Assembly (NCBI RefSeq): GCF_900215505.1
Contig: NZ_LT907844.1
Span: 682,001-746,000 of the forward strand
DNA: 64,000 bases
Reading direction: 5' to 3'
Source: Cohaesibacter sp. ES.047
Lineage (GTDB): Bacteria; Pseudomonadota; Alphaproteobacteria; Rhizobiales; Cohaesibacteraceae
Shown here: positions 55,401 to 64,000 of the stretch, in pieces
Numbering within the stretch: the stretch's first letter is position 1
Layout of the letters: each line of letters starts with the position of its first letter
Program-made: the position numbers and the translations under genes
Notes under the pieces: generated by a model
What the model was told of the DNA's origin: nothing
The model's database searches: none
What the model saw: the letters and a program-made list of their open reading frames with translations, nothing else

Positions 55401-55608
55401 GGTATCCGGTCCTTGGTAATCCGTCGTTCGTTATTTTGCAAAAACCTTGGTTGTCTTGATGTGGGGATGTCGGGAACCAAGCGCAATTGTCATTCAAGAT
55501 CGAATGGCCGCGTGCGTGCAGACGGGCAAGCAGGCAGGCAGAGCCGCATCCGGCCTCACACAAGATCAAGGCCAAGTTCACGGATTGATAAAGGCAGGGG
55601 GAAACTGG

Positions 55609-55825
55609 CTAAAGAGTTGAGTTGACCACGCATTCGATCGGTTTTCCCACGCGCACCTCGAGAACCGGCTTGATGGCATTGAGAATCTGCTTGCGTTGCG
55701 GGTCGCCTCTTTCCGGGGTGTGGACCTGTTGGGCGGCTGCAGACATCACACTGGCAGGCTGGACAATGAGAAGACTTGCAAAAAGCGCAAGAACCAAGCT
55801 TGATTTTTTTAAAGCGGAATTCCAT
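55609..55825 (-). pseudogene. Small secreted-protein gene broken in an A7 run and shortened
   Basis: Reading from the ATG at 55825, the codons MEFRFKK run into seven A residues (complement of 55804-55810). After a one-base change of frame the sequence becomes a classical signal peptide, LVLALFASLLIVQPASVMSA, then a mature part VHTPERGDPQRKQILNAIKP. The mature part resembles a periplasmic alphaproteobacterial family with a TPxxGxxxRxxIxxAxRP pattern, but it stops about 25 residues later where the family continues. It is most likely a decayed gene; a sequencing error in the A-run is possible for the frameshift, not for the early stop. No good ribosome binding site precedes the ATG. Confidence 0.42.
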
Positions 55826-56128
55826 CTGATGGGTTGGTTCGAAAGAGCGCGATGACAACGAGGAGATGCAAAGATGCTTTTATCAAGCAGATTCTCACAT
55901 CGCTGTGGGGATTTTTTCCGCTTAACCTGCCTTTAACGGGATGCCCCTCTTTATTTTGCCGCTGCACTCTTATATGAGGAGTGCCACATTTTGGAAATTA
56001 TCGCGAAAGCGATCTGGACCGTATCCTGAAAGAGCCCTCCGGCTCCAGAGGGATGGGCCCCAAAAACGGTTTGAGTGTTTTGGACGATCAAAGATCGCCG
56101 AAAATGCTCGTTTAGATGGGGTTTGCGC

Positions 56129-56157
56129 CTTGCAGGAAGCAGACGCGAGCCTTATAT
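56129..56157 (+). promoter_or_regulatory. Possible sigma-32-type promoter of dnaK
   Basis: CTTGCA (56129-56134) followed after 15 bp by CCTTATAT (56150-56157) resembles the alphaproteobacterial RpoH consensus (CTTGAA ... CCCCATAT). It ends about 125 bp before the dnaK ATG. Confidence 0.4.
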
Positions 56158-56174
56158 GTCCCCTTGAATATAAG
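56151..56174. repeat. Inverted repeat upstream of dnaK
   Basis: CTTATAT and ATATAAG face each other across 10 bp, overlapping the putative -10 region and transcription start of dnaK. It could be an operator or a leader hairpin. It is not a CIRCE element. The rest of the 55,826-56,282 gap shows no gene. Confidence 0.4.
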
Positions 56175-56282
56175 TCCAACCCGCGCGGAAACGCGCATCT
56201 TCATGGGGGTCGGGCCGATTTCATCGGCACCTACTAACCGCTTTTTAAGGGTTTGACCGGCCTGCCGATAAGGAGAAATAAG

Positions 56283-58202
56283 ATGAGCAAAGTCATTGGT
56301 ATTGACTTGGGCACGACCAACTCGTGCGTGTCCATTATGGATGGCAAAGAGCCTAAGGTAATCGAGAATGCGGAAGGTACACGTACCACGCCTTCGATGA
56401 TTGCCTTCACCGACGATGGTGAGCGCCTTGCCGGTCAGCCTGCGAAACGTCAGGCCGTTACCAACCCTATGAACACCCTGTTTGCGGTCAAGCGCCTGAT
56501 CGGTCGTCGGTATGACGATCCGGCCGTGGCCAAGGACAAGGATCTGGTTTCCTACAAGATCGTCAAAGGCGACAACGGCGATGCATGGGTCGAAGTCGAG
56601 GGTGAAAAATACTCTCCTTCCCAGATTTCGGCGTTCATCCTTCAGAAAATGAAGGAAACCGCAGAAAGCTACCTTGGCGAAACCGTGACGCAGGCTGTGA
56701 TCACCGTTCCTGCCTACTTCAACGATGCCCAGCGTCAGGCCACCAAAGACGCCGGCAAGATCGCTGGCATGGAAGTGCTGCGCATCATCAACGAGCCGAC
56801 CGCTGCAGCGCTGGCCTATGGCCTCGACAAAAACGAAGGCAAAACCATCGCGGTCTATGACCTTGGTGGCGGTACTTTCGACGTGTCCATTCTGGAAATC
56901 GGCGATGGTGTGTTTGAAGTGAAATCCACCAATGGTGATACCTTCCTTGGTGGTGAAGACTTCGACATGCGGCTTGTCGACTATCTGGTCGCAGAATTCA
57001 AAAAAGAAAGCGGCATTGACCTGAAAAAGGACAATCTCGCTCTGCAGCGCCTCAAGGAAGCTTCCGAGAAGGCCAAGATCGAGCTTAGCTCTGCCACGCA
57101 GACCGAGATCAACCTGCCTTACATCACTGCCGATGCATCCGGTCCGAAACATATGACCCTGAAGCTCACCCGCGCCAAATTCGAAGCGCTGGTTGACGAT
57201 CTGGTCAAACGGACCATCAAACCTTGCGAAGCAGCGCTCAAGGATGCCGGTCTTTCCGCTTCGGAAATCGACGAAGTCGTTCTGGTCGGCGGCATGACCC
57301 GCATGCCCAAGGTTCAGGCGTCGGTAAAACAGTTCTTCGGTAAAGAGCCGCACAAGGGTGTGAACCCGGACGAAGTGGTCGCCATGGGCGCTGCCATTCA
57401 GGCCGGTGTTCTGCAGGGCGACGTGAAAGACGTTCTGCTGCTTGACGTGACCCCGCTGTCTCTGGGCATCGAAACCCTCGGTGGTGTGTTCACTCGCCTG
57501 ATCGACCGTAACACCACGATCCCGACCAAAAAGAGCCAGGTCTTCTCCACCGCTGATGACAATCAGAATGCGGTGACGATCCGGGTCTTCCAGGGCGAAC
57601 GTGAAATGGCGGCTGACAACAAGGTGCTCGGCCAGTTCGACCTTGTCGGCATTCCGCCAGCACCGCGCGGTGTTCCGCAGATCGAAGTGACCTTTGATAT
57701 CGACGCCAACGGCATCGTGAATGTGTCGGCTCTCGACAAAGGCACCGGCAAGGAACAGAAAATCTCCATCCGTGCTTCTGGCGGTCTCAACGATGACGAG
57801 ATCGAACAGATGGTCAAGGACGCCGAAGCCAACGCTGAAGCCGACAAGAAACGCAAGGAGCTGGTCGAAGCCAAGAACCAGGGTGAAGCCCTTGTTCACT
57901 CCGGTGAGAAATCTCTGGCCGACTACGGCGACAAGGTTTCGGAAGCCGACAAATCCGCCATCGAGGCCGCCATTGCAGAGCTGAAAACTTCTCTGGAAGG
58001 CGACGATCTCGAAGCGATCAAGGCCAAGACCGAAGCCATGGCTCAGGCATCCATGAAACTGGGCGAAGCGATGTATTCGGATCAGCAGTCCGAAGAGGAA
58101 GCCCGCGCAGCAGCCGACGCTGCCCGCGATGCTGCCAAGGAAGATGACATCGTCGACGCCGACTTCGAAGAAGTCCAGGACGACGAAGAGAAACGCTCCT
58201 AA
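56283..58202 (+). CDS. dnaK: Chaperone DnaK (Hsp70)
   Basis: The main Hsp70 chaperone. The 639-residue protein opens [18 protein letters not shown]. It has [16 protein letters not shown] and [18 protein letters not shown] in the nucleotide domain and the interdomain linker [19 protein letters not shown]. The C-terminal lid ends in an acidic [15 protein letters not shown] tail. The ATG at 56283 follows AAGGAG and gives the family start; a longer in-frame start at 56253 is not conserved. A promoter-like sequence lies upstream. A glycosyltransferase gene lies between it and dnaJ. Confidence 0.99.
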   Translation: MSKVIGIDLGTTNSCVSIMDGKEPKVIENAEGTRTTPSMIAFTDDGERLAGQPAKRQAVTNPMNTLFAVKRLIGRRYDDPAVAKDKDLVSYKIVKGDNGDAWVEVEGEKYSPSQISAFILQKMKETAESYLGETVTQAVITVPAYFNDAQRQATKDAGKIAGMEVLRIINEPTAAALAYGLDKNEGKTIAVYDLGGGTFDVSILEIGDGVFEVKSTNGDTFLGGEDFDMRLVDYLVAEFKKESGIDLKKDNLALQRLKEASEKAKIELSSATQTEINLPYITADASGPKHMTLKLTRAKFEALVDDLVKRTIKPCEAALKDAGLSASEIDEVVLVGGMTRMPKVQASVKQFFGKEPHKGVNPDEVVAMGAAIQAGVLQGDVKDVLLLDVTPLSLGIETLGGVFTRLIDRNTTIPTKKSQVFSTADDNQNAVTIRVFQGEREMAADNKVLGQFDLVGIPPAPRGVPQIEVTFDIDANGIVNVSALDKGTGKEQKISIRASGGLNDDEIEQMVKDAEANAEADKKRKELVEAKNQGEALVHSGEKSLADYGDKVSEADKSAIEAAIAELKTSLEGDDLEAIKAKTEAMAQASMKLGEAMYSDQQSEEEARAAADAARDAAKEDDIVDADFEEVQDDEEKRS

Positions 58203-58237
58203 GCACAAGGGCTGTGGCTTTGTAGAGACCCGATGAC

Positions 58238-58272
58238 AAAAGCCGGCGTCACCAACATTGGCGTCGGCTTTT
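58238..58272 (+). terminator. Terminator-like hairpin after dnaK
   Basis: AAAAGCCGGCG pairs imperfectly with CGTCGGCTTTT, followed by a few T residues. It suggests that dnaK transcription is partly ended before the glycosyltransferase and dnaJ. Confidence 0.6.
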
Positions 58273-58320
58273 GCGTCAAAGGGATGCAAGACACAGACTT
58301 CCTCAAAACCGGGACAGGCC

Positions 58321-59466
58321 ATGATCCTTATCACTGCACAGGCATTTCCTCCCAGAACCGGTGGCATCCAGAATTTGCTGGCCGGGACGGCGGAGTCTAT
58401 CGCCCGGGCAGGCTATGAGGTACTGGTATTGGCAGATGACGGAAAGGATGCGCGCACATGGGCCAAAGGTGCCAATCTACCCTATAAGGTGGAGTGGTTC
58501 TCCGGCCCCCGTCCAATCCGCCGCTGGCGCAAAGCACGGCGCGTGATGCAGCTTGCCAAAGACAACAGCATCGAAGGGTTGTTTGCGGACACGTGGAAAA
58601 GCCTCGAGCTTCTCCGCCCCCCGTTTCCCTTTCCGATCGTAACTTGGGCGCATGGCAACGAGTTTCCCAATGTGAGCGGCAAGGCCGAACGCATCAAGGC
58701 AGCGCTGTCAAAGGCTGATCACATCGTCTTCAATTCGCAGGAAACCAAGGATAGGGCCAAGGCTTTCACACCCGAAACGGTTCCATCCAGCATCGTCAAC
58801 CCGCCGATTTTCGAGGCGGTGGAGCCGATGGCGGAAGACGAAGGCCGCGTTGAGGCGATCTGGGGATCCCATTCTCCACGCCTTCTGAGCACCTGCCGCC
58901 TGATCGACTGGAAGGGCCTTGATCAGGCCATTGCCGCGATGCCCGCCATCCTTCTAGATCATCCTCAAGCCAAACTGGCCATTGCCGGTATTGGCAATGA
59001 TCTGGACCGTCTTCAGGCTTTGGTGAAAAATCTCGATGTCGAGGATCATGTCGAGTTTCTGGGCTGGATCGAGGATTCGACCAAAACAGCGCTTTATCGC
59101 AGTGCCGACCTTTTCCTGCAGCCAGGACGCCAGATTGTCGAGGAGCGGGAAGGTTACGGCATTACCTACGTCGAAGCAGCGCTTCAGGGGTTGCCCGCCA
59201 TCAGTGGCGACGCCGGAGGCGCTCCCGAAGCGATCGTCGACGGCAAGAGCGGTTTGGTGGTCGATGCAACGGTGACGGGCAACGTTTCGGAAGCCGTACT
59301 CACCGTGCTGGGCGACAAAACCCGGCATAAAGACATGCGTGTGGCTGCCAAGGCACACGGCACGGCATGTCTCTGGCGCAACCGGATCACGCAGATTCTT
59401 GCACCGTTTGGCCTTGAGCCGCGAGCAGAAAAGCCGGTACATGATGTTAACAGGGTAGCGACCTAA
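58321..59466 (+). CDS. GT4-type glycosyltransferase
   Basis: A 381-residue retaining GT-B glycosyltransferase of the group 1/GT4 family. The N-terminal acceptor domain opens MILITAQAFPPRTGGIQNLL. The C-terminal donor domain has LLSTCRLIDWKGLDQAIAAM, LAIAGIGNDLDRLQALVKN and the E-x7-E catalytic motif in EEREGYGITYVEAALQG (near residue 278). Sugar and acceptor are unknown. It is placed between dnaK and dnaJ, which is unusual. The start is the ATG at 58321, the first one that includes the conserved N-terminal strand. Confidence 0.88.
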   Translation: MILITAQAFPPRTGGIQNLLAGTAESIARAGYEVLVLADDGKDARTWAKGANLPYKVEWFSGPRPIRRWRKARRVMQLAKDNSIEGLFADTWKSLELLRPPFPFPIVTWAHGNEFPNVSGKAERIKAALSKADHIVFNSQETKDRAKAFTPETVPSSIVNPPIFEAVEPMAEDEGRVEAIWGSHSPRLLSTCRLIDWKGLDQAIAAMPAILLDHPQAKLAIAGIGNDLDRLQALVKNLDVEDHVEFLGWIEDSTKTALYRSADLFLQPGRQIVEEREGYGITYVEAALQGLPAISGDAGGAPEAIVDGKSGLVVDATVTGNVSEAVLTVLGDKTRHKDMRVAAKAHGTACLWRNRITQILAPFGLEPRAEKPVHDVNRVAT

Positions 59467-59491
59467 CGCTTAACAGGTGGATCACGCAATT

Positions 59492-60616
59492 ATGTCTAAA
59501 GCCGATTTTTATGAAACGCTCGGGGTGTCCCGCGGGGCTGACGACAAGGAACTGAAAAGTGCCTTTCGCAAAAAGGCGATGCAGTTTCACCCGGACCGCA
59601 ACCCGGGCAATCCGGAGGCGGAGGCCAAGTTCAAGGAACTCAATGAAGCCTATGAGATTCTGAAGGATGCCGAGAAACGGGCTGCCTATGATCGCTATGG
59701 CCACGCCGCCTTCGAACAGGGTGGCATGGGGCAGGGCTTTGGTTCTGACTTTGGCTCATCCATGTCCGATATCTTCGAAGATATCTTCGGCGACATGATG
59801 GGTGGTGGTCGCCGGTCTCGCGGCCGCGAGCGTGGCGCTGATCTGCGCTACAACATGGATATAACGCTGGAAGAGGCGTTCCATGGCAAAACCGCCGAGA
59901 TCGAGGTTCCCACATCGGTGACCTGTAACAATTGCTCGGGAACCGGTGCCAAGCCCGGTACAAGCCCCAAACCGTGCCGGACGTGCGGTGGCATGGGCAA
60001 AGTGCGCGCAACTCAGGGCTTTTTCACGGTCGAGCGAACCTGCCCGAGCTGTCATGGCCGGGGGGAACTCATTGAAGATCCTTGTGACAGCTGCGGCGGT
60101 GTCGGGCGCACAACCGAGAACCGCTCTCTGTCGGTCAACATCCCCGCCGGGATCGAAGATGGCACCCGCATCCGCCTGTCAGGCGAAGGGGAAGCCGGCG
60201 TGAGAGGTGGCCCTCCGGGCGATCTTTATATTTTTCTGACGCAAAAGCCGCACGATCTGTTCCAGCGCGACGGTGCGGACATCTTCTGCCGCGTCCCGAT
60301 TTCGATCACCACCGCCATTCTGGGCGGCCAGTTCGAGGTTCCGACCGTGGATGGCGGCAAGACCCGCGTCCGTGTGCCGGAAGGAACCCAGACCGGCAAG
60401 CAGTTCCGCCTCAGGGGCAAGGGGATGCCTGTACTGCGCAGCCCGCAATATGGCGACATGTATATTCAGGTTGAGCTCGAAACACCGCGCAAGCTCACCA
60501 AGCGGCAGAAAGAACTCATTCAAGAATTCGAAGGGCTGACCCATGCGGACAATCACCCTGACAGCAATGGCTTTTTTGCCAAGGTGAAGGACTTCTTCGA
60601 GCGCATTGCCGAGTAA
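59492..60616 (+). CDS. dnaJ: Co-chaperone DnaJ
   Basis: The Hsp40 partner of DnaK. The 374-residue protein has the J domain at residues 1-70 with the HPD motif in [13 protein letters not shown], a Gly-rich linker, and four CxxCxGxG zinc-finger repeats between about 135 and 205 (for example [32 protein letters not shown]). The C-terminal substrate-binding domain follows. Length is typical. The ATG at 59492 gives the conserved [11 protein letters not shown] opening. A strong terminator follows. Confidence 0.99.
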   Translation: MSKADFYETLGVSRGADDKELKSAFRKKAMQFHPDRNPGNPEAEAKFKELNEAYEILKDAEKRAAYDRYGHAAFEQGGMGQGFGSDFGSSMSDIFEDIFGDMMGGGRRSRGRERGADLRYNMDITLEEAFHGKTAEIEVPTSVTCNNCSGTGAKPGTSPKPCRTCGGMGKVRATQGFFTVERTCPSCHGRGELIEDPCDSCGGVGRTTENRSLSVNIPAGIEDGTRIRLSGEGEAGVRGGPPGDLYIFLTQKPHDLFQRDGADIFCRVPISITTAILGGQFEVPTVDGGKTRVRVPEGTQTGKQFRLRGKGMPVLRSPQYGDMYIQVELETPRKLTKRQKELIQEFEGLTHADNHPDSNGFFAKVKDFFERIAE

Positions 60617-60635
60617 GAATTCCCAGTTTTGTTGC

Positions 60636-60672
60636 AAGGGGGAGGTGCTGATCGAGCGCCTCCCCCTTTTTT
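60636..60672 (+). terminator. Strong terminator after dnaJ
   Basis: AAGGGGGAGGTGCT pairs with AGCGCCTCCCCCTT around a short loop, followed by TTTT. Confidence 0.9.
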
Positions 60673-60966
60673 ATATAATGAGGGTAAAAAAACGCATCGC
60701 TCAGTCCGGTTTGGTCTTTCATTCGGCGTAAAACCCGCCTACATCTTAAAGAAGCGGTCAGATTGCATCCCACATGAAGCACTTTGGGGGAGGTGATCGG
60801 GCCCAATCAGATGTCCAGTTTGTCTGGCATCGGGGTCATGGAGGGTGTTTTGACGGATTGAAGGATCCGTGAAAGCCACTCAAGCCATTGTTTCAGTGCA
60901 TGGCATTGTTCGAGCGTGTGAAGCGCTTTTATGGAGCATGCTCTGATTGTCTTCTTTGAGGGCTAG

Positions 60967-61569
60967 ATGCTCAAACAACTACGCAACCACCCTGTCATCG
61001 ACCGTTTGCCAGATGAAATCCGCTTTTTGCGCCAATGGTTCGAGAATCCGCTCAAAGTCGGGGCCGTTGCACCGTCCAGCCCAGCGCTCGCCCGCAAGAT
61101 GGCGTCCTACATCAATGTCGACGATACCGGCCCGGTCGTGGAACTGGGGCCGGGAACAGGCGTTGTAACACAGGCCGTGCTTGATCACGGTGTCGATCCG
61201 TCCCGCATCCTGGCTGTCGAATATTCTGACGAGTTCGTCGATATTCTTAAAGATCGCTTCGCCGGTGCGACGGTCATTCAGGGCGACGCCTATGATTTCG
61301 AAGCGATCCGGCAGGCCCACATTCACCAGCCTCTGTCTGCTGTCGTGTCCAGTCTGCCGCTCTTCAATCAACCCAAGCCGATGCGTAGACGCCTGATCGA
61401 ACTGTGCCTTGATGCCCTGTCCCCGGGCGCTCCCTTCATACAGTTCTCATACGCTCTGGTGCCGCCCGTCCCGCAAGGGGATGGCGCGTTCTGCATTGAG
61501 AGCAGCAACTGGATTATTGGCAACCTGCCGCCAGCGCGTGTTTGGGTCTACAGACGGCCTGCCGCGTGA
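60967..61569 (+). CDS. pmtA: Phospholipid N-methyltransferase, Sinorhizobium PmtA type
   Basis: An SAM-dependent enzyme that methylates phosphatidylethanolamine stepwise to phosphatidylcholine at the membrane surface. The 200-residue protein has the SAM motif I VVELGPGTGVVTQAVLDHG near residue 55 and post-motif segments ILAVEYSDEFVDIL and AVVSSLPLFNQPKPMRRRLI. Similarity is to soluble Sinorhizobium-type Pmt rather than Rhodobacter type. The dnaJ-pmtA-pyrF neighbourhood is known from other rhizobial-type genomes and supports the call. Confidence 0.87.
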   Translation: MLKQLRNHPVIDRLPDEIRFLRQWFENPLKVGAVAPSSPALARKMASYINVDDTGPVVELGPGTGVVTQAVLDHGVDPSRILAVEYSDEFVDILKDRFAGATVIQGDAYDFEAIRQAHIHQPLSAVVSSLPLFNQPKPMRRRLIELCLDALSPGAPFIQFSYALVPPVPQGDGAFCIESSNWIIGNLPPARVWVYRRPAA

Positions 61570-61645
61570 GTTTCATTTCAGGGTTTGGGGTATGCTTCCA
61601 AACTCACCAATGGCGCGTAACGGGACTATAAGAAAAGGAATGTCA

Positions 61646-62230
61646 ATGCAGATTCCTCGTCTCCTCTGTCTGGCTGGTTCCGTGCGGTCTGGTAGCTGCA
61701 ATCAGGCCCTTGCCGGAGCAATGGCCAAACATCTTAGTCTCTCCGAGATGGATGTAACCTTCCTGTCGCTCACGGACTATCCACTGCCCCTGTTCAATGC
61801 CGACGACGAGGCCGAAAAGGGCCTGCCGGAAAATGCCGTTCGCCTTGCCAGGTTGTTTGCCCGACAGGACGGCATATTCCTCGCATCTCCCGAGCATAAC
61901 GGTTCCGTCACTCCCTTGCTGAAGAACACACTCGACTGGATCTCCCGCGTGCCGCCCGAATCGCGCCATGCATTCCGCTCTCCGGTGTTTGCCATTGGTG
62001 CTGCCTCTCCCGGAGCTCTGGGCGGGACGCGGTCGCTGGCCCATTTGCGCGACATACTGGTCGCTTTGGGCGCCTTTTGCATTCCACAACAGATATCCAT
62101 CGCCTCCGCCAGCACTGCCTTTGATGACAAGGGGGATCTGACCGGGGACCGAGAGGCGCGTTTTCTTGCCGATTGTGCCTCCAGCCTGATGAAAACCGCC
62201 AAAAAGTTCAAACCGCTTGAATCCGCATAA
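61646..62230 (+). CDS. NADPH-dependent FMN reductase-family protein
   Basis: A 194-residue flavodoxin-like reductase of the SsuE/ChrR group. The phosphate loop LAGSVRSGSCNQALAGAMAK is near residues 8-27, and the FMN segment SPEHNGSVTPLLKNTLDW (the conserved PEYNxSxPxxLKNxxDW) is near 80-97. The substrate is unknown; relatives reduce quinones, chromate or flavins. The ATG at 61646 has AGGA with proper spacing; frames starting further upstream overlap pmtA and are not coding. Confidence 0.9.
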   Translation: MQIPRLLCLAGSVRSGSCNQALAGAMAKHLSLSEMDVTFLSLTDYPLPLFNADDEAEKGLPENAVRLARLFARQDGIFLASPEHNGSVTPLLKNTLDWISRVPPESRHAFRSPVFAIGAASPGALGGTRSLAHLRDILVALGAFCIPQQISIASASTAFDDKGDLTGDREARFLADCASSLMKTAKKFKPLESA

Positions 62231-62320
62231 GGGCCGCAGCTAGTTCTCTTGTGGATCTGGACCAGATCCGCTACCGGTGCTATGGCTCTTTGCAAATGAA
62301 GAACAAAGGAGCACTCCCCC

Positions 62321-63043
62321 ATGACGTCGAACCTTTCCATCCCAGCCAAAGACCGTCTCATTGTTCCCCTTGATGTATCTTCCGTGGAAGATGCTCGCGA
62401 GATCGTCATGGATCTGGGAGACAGTGTCTCGTTCTACAAGATTGGCTACCAGCTCGCCTATGCGGGCGGATTCGAGTTGGCCAAGGAGCTGATTGAAGCC
62501 GAGAACAATGTCTTTATGGATCTGAAGCTGCTCGACATCGACAACACGATCGAAAAGGGCGTTGAATCCATTCGCGCCCTGGATGCTAAGTTCCTGACGA
62601 TCCATGCCTATCCGAGTGCGATGCGCGCTGCTGTCGCCGGGCGGGGTAAAAGCGACCTCAAACTGCTGGGTGTCACGGTGCTGACGTCGATGGATGACGA
62701 GGACCTCAAGGAAGCAGGTTACAGTTCCAAAGCCGAAGACCTCGTGGCCAAGCGTGCCACGGCTGCGCGGCAAGCCGGTATGGATGGGATCGTGTGTGCC
62801 GCTCAGGAAGCGGCTGCCATGCGTAAGATTGTCGGTCCCGACATGGCCATTGTAACCCCGGGCATCCGTCAGGAAGGCACCAGTGCAGACGATCAGAAAC
62901 GCGTCATGACACCGGGCCGTGCGATCTCGGAAGGATCGGATTATCTGGTGGTCGGTCGTCCGATTTTGGGGGCCCGCAAACGGTCCATGACTGCCTTGTC
63001 GATCATTGACGAAATCGAGGCGGCTCTTGCCTCACGCAGCTAA
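62321..63043 (+). CDS. pyrF: Orotidine 5'-phosphate decarboxylase
   Basis: PyrF makes UMP, the last step of pyrimidine biosynthesis. The 240-residue protein has LIVPLDVSSVEDA with the first substrate-binding Asp, the catalytic tetrad region VFMDLKLLDIDNTIEKG (DxKxxDI), and the C-terminal VTPGIRQEGTSADDQKRVMT and YLVVGRPIL phosphate-binding segments. Length is normal. It is in line with pmtA and the flavin reductase. A palindrome and a terminator follow. Confidence 0.98.
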   Translation: MTSNLSIPAKDRLIVPLDVSSVEDAREIVMDLGDSVSFYKIGYQLAYAGGFELAKELIEAENNVFMDLKLLDIDNTIEKGVESIRALDAKFLTIHAYPSAMRAAVAGRGKSDLKLLGVTVLTSMDDEDLKEAGYSSKAEDLVAKRATAARQAGMDGIVCAAQEAAAMRKIVGPDMAIVTPGIRQEGTSADDQKRVMTPGRAISEGSDYLVVGRPILGARKRSMTALSIIDEIEAALASRS

Positions 63044-63050
63044 TCAGACC

Positions 63051-63076
63051 GTTCAAGAGCCTCGAGGCTCTTGAAC
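63051..63076. repeat. Perfect 26-bp palindrome after pyrF
   Basis: Two 13-bp arms, GTTCAAGAGCCTC and GAGGCTCTTGAAC, abut without a loop. There is no T-run, so it is not an ordinary terminator. It starts eight bases after the pyrF stop. Confidence 0.85.
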
Positions 63077-63095
63077 ACGCCTATGGAAATTCAGG

Positions 63096-63132
63096 AAACG
63101 GCTGTGCGGGCACCCTCGACAGCCGTTTTTTT
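63096..63132 (+). terminator. Terminator after pyrF
   Basis: AAACGGCTGT pairs with ACAGCCGTTT across a 13-base loop and is followed by a run of T residues. Confidence 0.85.
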
Positions 63133-63305
63133 GTAACGCCATTCCGCCTGAATTGCGCCCTGAGAGACATCTTGATTTGATTCACGTGAAATAGGCAACG
63201 CTCGAAGGCTTGATTTGATCAGCGCATTATTGGGCTGCAAGCACTGGTGCAGCCACACAGCTCATGTCGAGGCAGTCTGTTCAAAGCAGGGCCGGGCTTG
63301 AAGCC

Positions 63306-63941
63306 TCACGAGACGCCGGATTGGGGTGCCTTGAAATCGCCGAAGCGCCATGCTTTTCGCCGCTGTCGCAGCGTGTGCATGTAGATCGCTTGCCCGATCG
63401 CCAAACTCAGAGCCAAAAGCAACAATCCCGGCAGGATGAGTCCGTAGAGATAGCGCTCAGGATGCGTCTTGAGGTAGGCCTTGTGTGGCCGATCCTGATT
63501 GACGTGTGCGAGAATCGTGCGTCCAACCGCATAGCCAGCCAACGAGCGCTTGACTTCACCGGGTGACAAAGAGCGGATCGGACGAAGCGACACGCGCGTT
63601 CCGGTGAATGTCTTTCCATCCTTGACATAGCTGTATTCGATCCGGGCGGAAAAGACCGGAGCACCAGAGTCCTTTTTGGTGCGGACCACCTCTGCACGGG
63701 TCACGGTCGCAGAGACCTGATCCCAGCTCTTAGCGGTGTAGGCTGTAAAATAGTGCGCCATGCCGACGATCAGAAGCAGCATGCCGAAAACCACCATCAG
63801 AAAGCGCGCAAGACGCACGAAACTGTGCTGACTCACGTCGAACTTGAGGCTCGGGAATTGCCAGGAGGTGGAAATTTCAACCGGATTTCGGTTCACCTTC
63901 TGAGAGCCCGGATAAATATAGGCTGGCTGATATCGCATCAT
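63306..63941 (-). CDS. DUF3592 membrane protein
   Basis: A 211-residue protein with two membrane segments (FLMVVFGMLLLIVGMAHYF near residue 48 and LYGLILPGLLLLALSLAIG near 165). Between them is a soluble DUF3592 domain with SARIEYSYVKDGKTFTGTRV and the AGYAVGRTILAHVNQDRPHK segment typical of that family. The function is unknown. The gene is complete, with its start near the right edge of the window. Confidence 0.8.
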   Translation of the reverse strand: MMRYQPAYIYPGSQKVNRNPVEISTSWQFPSLKFDVSQHSFVRLARFLMVVFGMLLLIVGMAHYFTAYTAKSWDQVSATVTRAEVVRTKKDSGAPVFSARIEYSYVKDGKTFTGTRVSLRPIRSLSPGEVKRSLAGYAVGRTILAHVNQDRPHKAYLKTHPERYLYGLILPGLLLLALSLAIGQAIYMHTLRQRRKAWRFGDFKAPQSGVS

Positions 63942-64000
63942 GAATACCGAAAGGTTAACAATTATAAACTTATGGAATCACACTTTTTCAATTGTGGCAA

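Noticed and set aside
56112-58367. A 751-codon open frame antisense to dnaK
   Set aside because: Long antisense frames opposite dnaK are a known by-product of its codon usage. dnaK on the plus strand is complete and conserved; the antisense product has no domain.
1-64000. CRISPR arrays, rRNA and tRNA genes
   Set aside because: Looked for direct-repeat arrays and for T-loop GGTTCGAATCC-type sequences with cloverleaf context; none was convincing by eye.

Overview
The window looks like an alphaproteobacterial chromosome, most likely of the order Hyphomicrobiales (Rhizobiales). The evidence is gene order and family type: mutM divergent from ubiE-ubiB-coaBC-dut, rpmH-rnpA-yidC-engB-argB, rph divergent from hrcA, hemW-rdgB-rph, an Lrp-type putR beside a long putA, and a Sinorhizobium-type pmtA downstream of dnaK/dnaJ with pyrF close by. 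I cannot name the genus from this alone. I saw no rRNA, tRNA or CRISPR array.

Bases 1 to about 18,370 are accessory DNA, visibly more AT-rich than the rest and built as a mosaic. From left to right it holds a truncated short-chain dehydrogenase with a divergent HxlR regulator, a complete two-gene Gabija anti-phage system (gajA-gajB), a serine resolvase, a DUF1778 antitoxin remnant, an Mrr-type restriction endonuclease, a HigA-like and a Phd-like antitoxin without intact toxins, and an IS630-family insertion sequence. A tightly packed minus-strand operon then runs from 18,266 down to 9,176. It encodes three tyrosine-recombinase-like proteins (446, 752 and 674 aa), a small HTH/coiled-coil protein, a full-length dUTPase, a second HTH/coiled-coil protein and a RecD2-like helicase.

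The main observation is the right edge of this island. The host dut gene, in its usual place after coaBC, is cut in the middle of its conserved motif 3 (…[12 protein letters not shown]), and foreign sequence follows directly. The missing 3' part of dut is not in the window, so the element extends beyond base 1 or has been rearranged. The element carries its own divergent, complete dut gene inside the recombinase operon. The simplest reading is an integrative element that uses an essential nucleotide-hygiene gene as its target and supplies a replacement. The disrupted host operon (ubiE-ubiB-coaBC-dut') and the recombinase operon point the same way.

Bases 18,650 to 64,000 are core chromosome with few oddities. 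Regions include ubiquinone and CoA biosynthesis, DNA repair (mutM, ogt, alkB), the ribosomal-protein/RNase P/membrane-insertase cluster, glutathione synthesis with rsmI and yraN, the rph-rdgB-hemW cluster, and heat-shock genes (hrcA, grpE, dnaK, dnaJ). It also has proline catabolism (putA/putR) and pmtA/pyrF. Local features of note are an acetyltransferase between engB and yidC, a hemerythrin between hrcA and grpE, a glycosyltransferase between dnaK and dnaJ, a possible attenuator ahead of rpmH, an orphan terminator that may close a small RNA, and a small secreted-protein gene broken in an A7 run.
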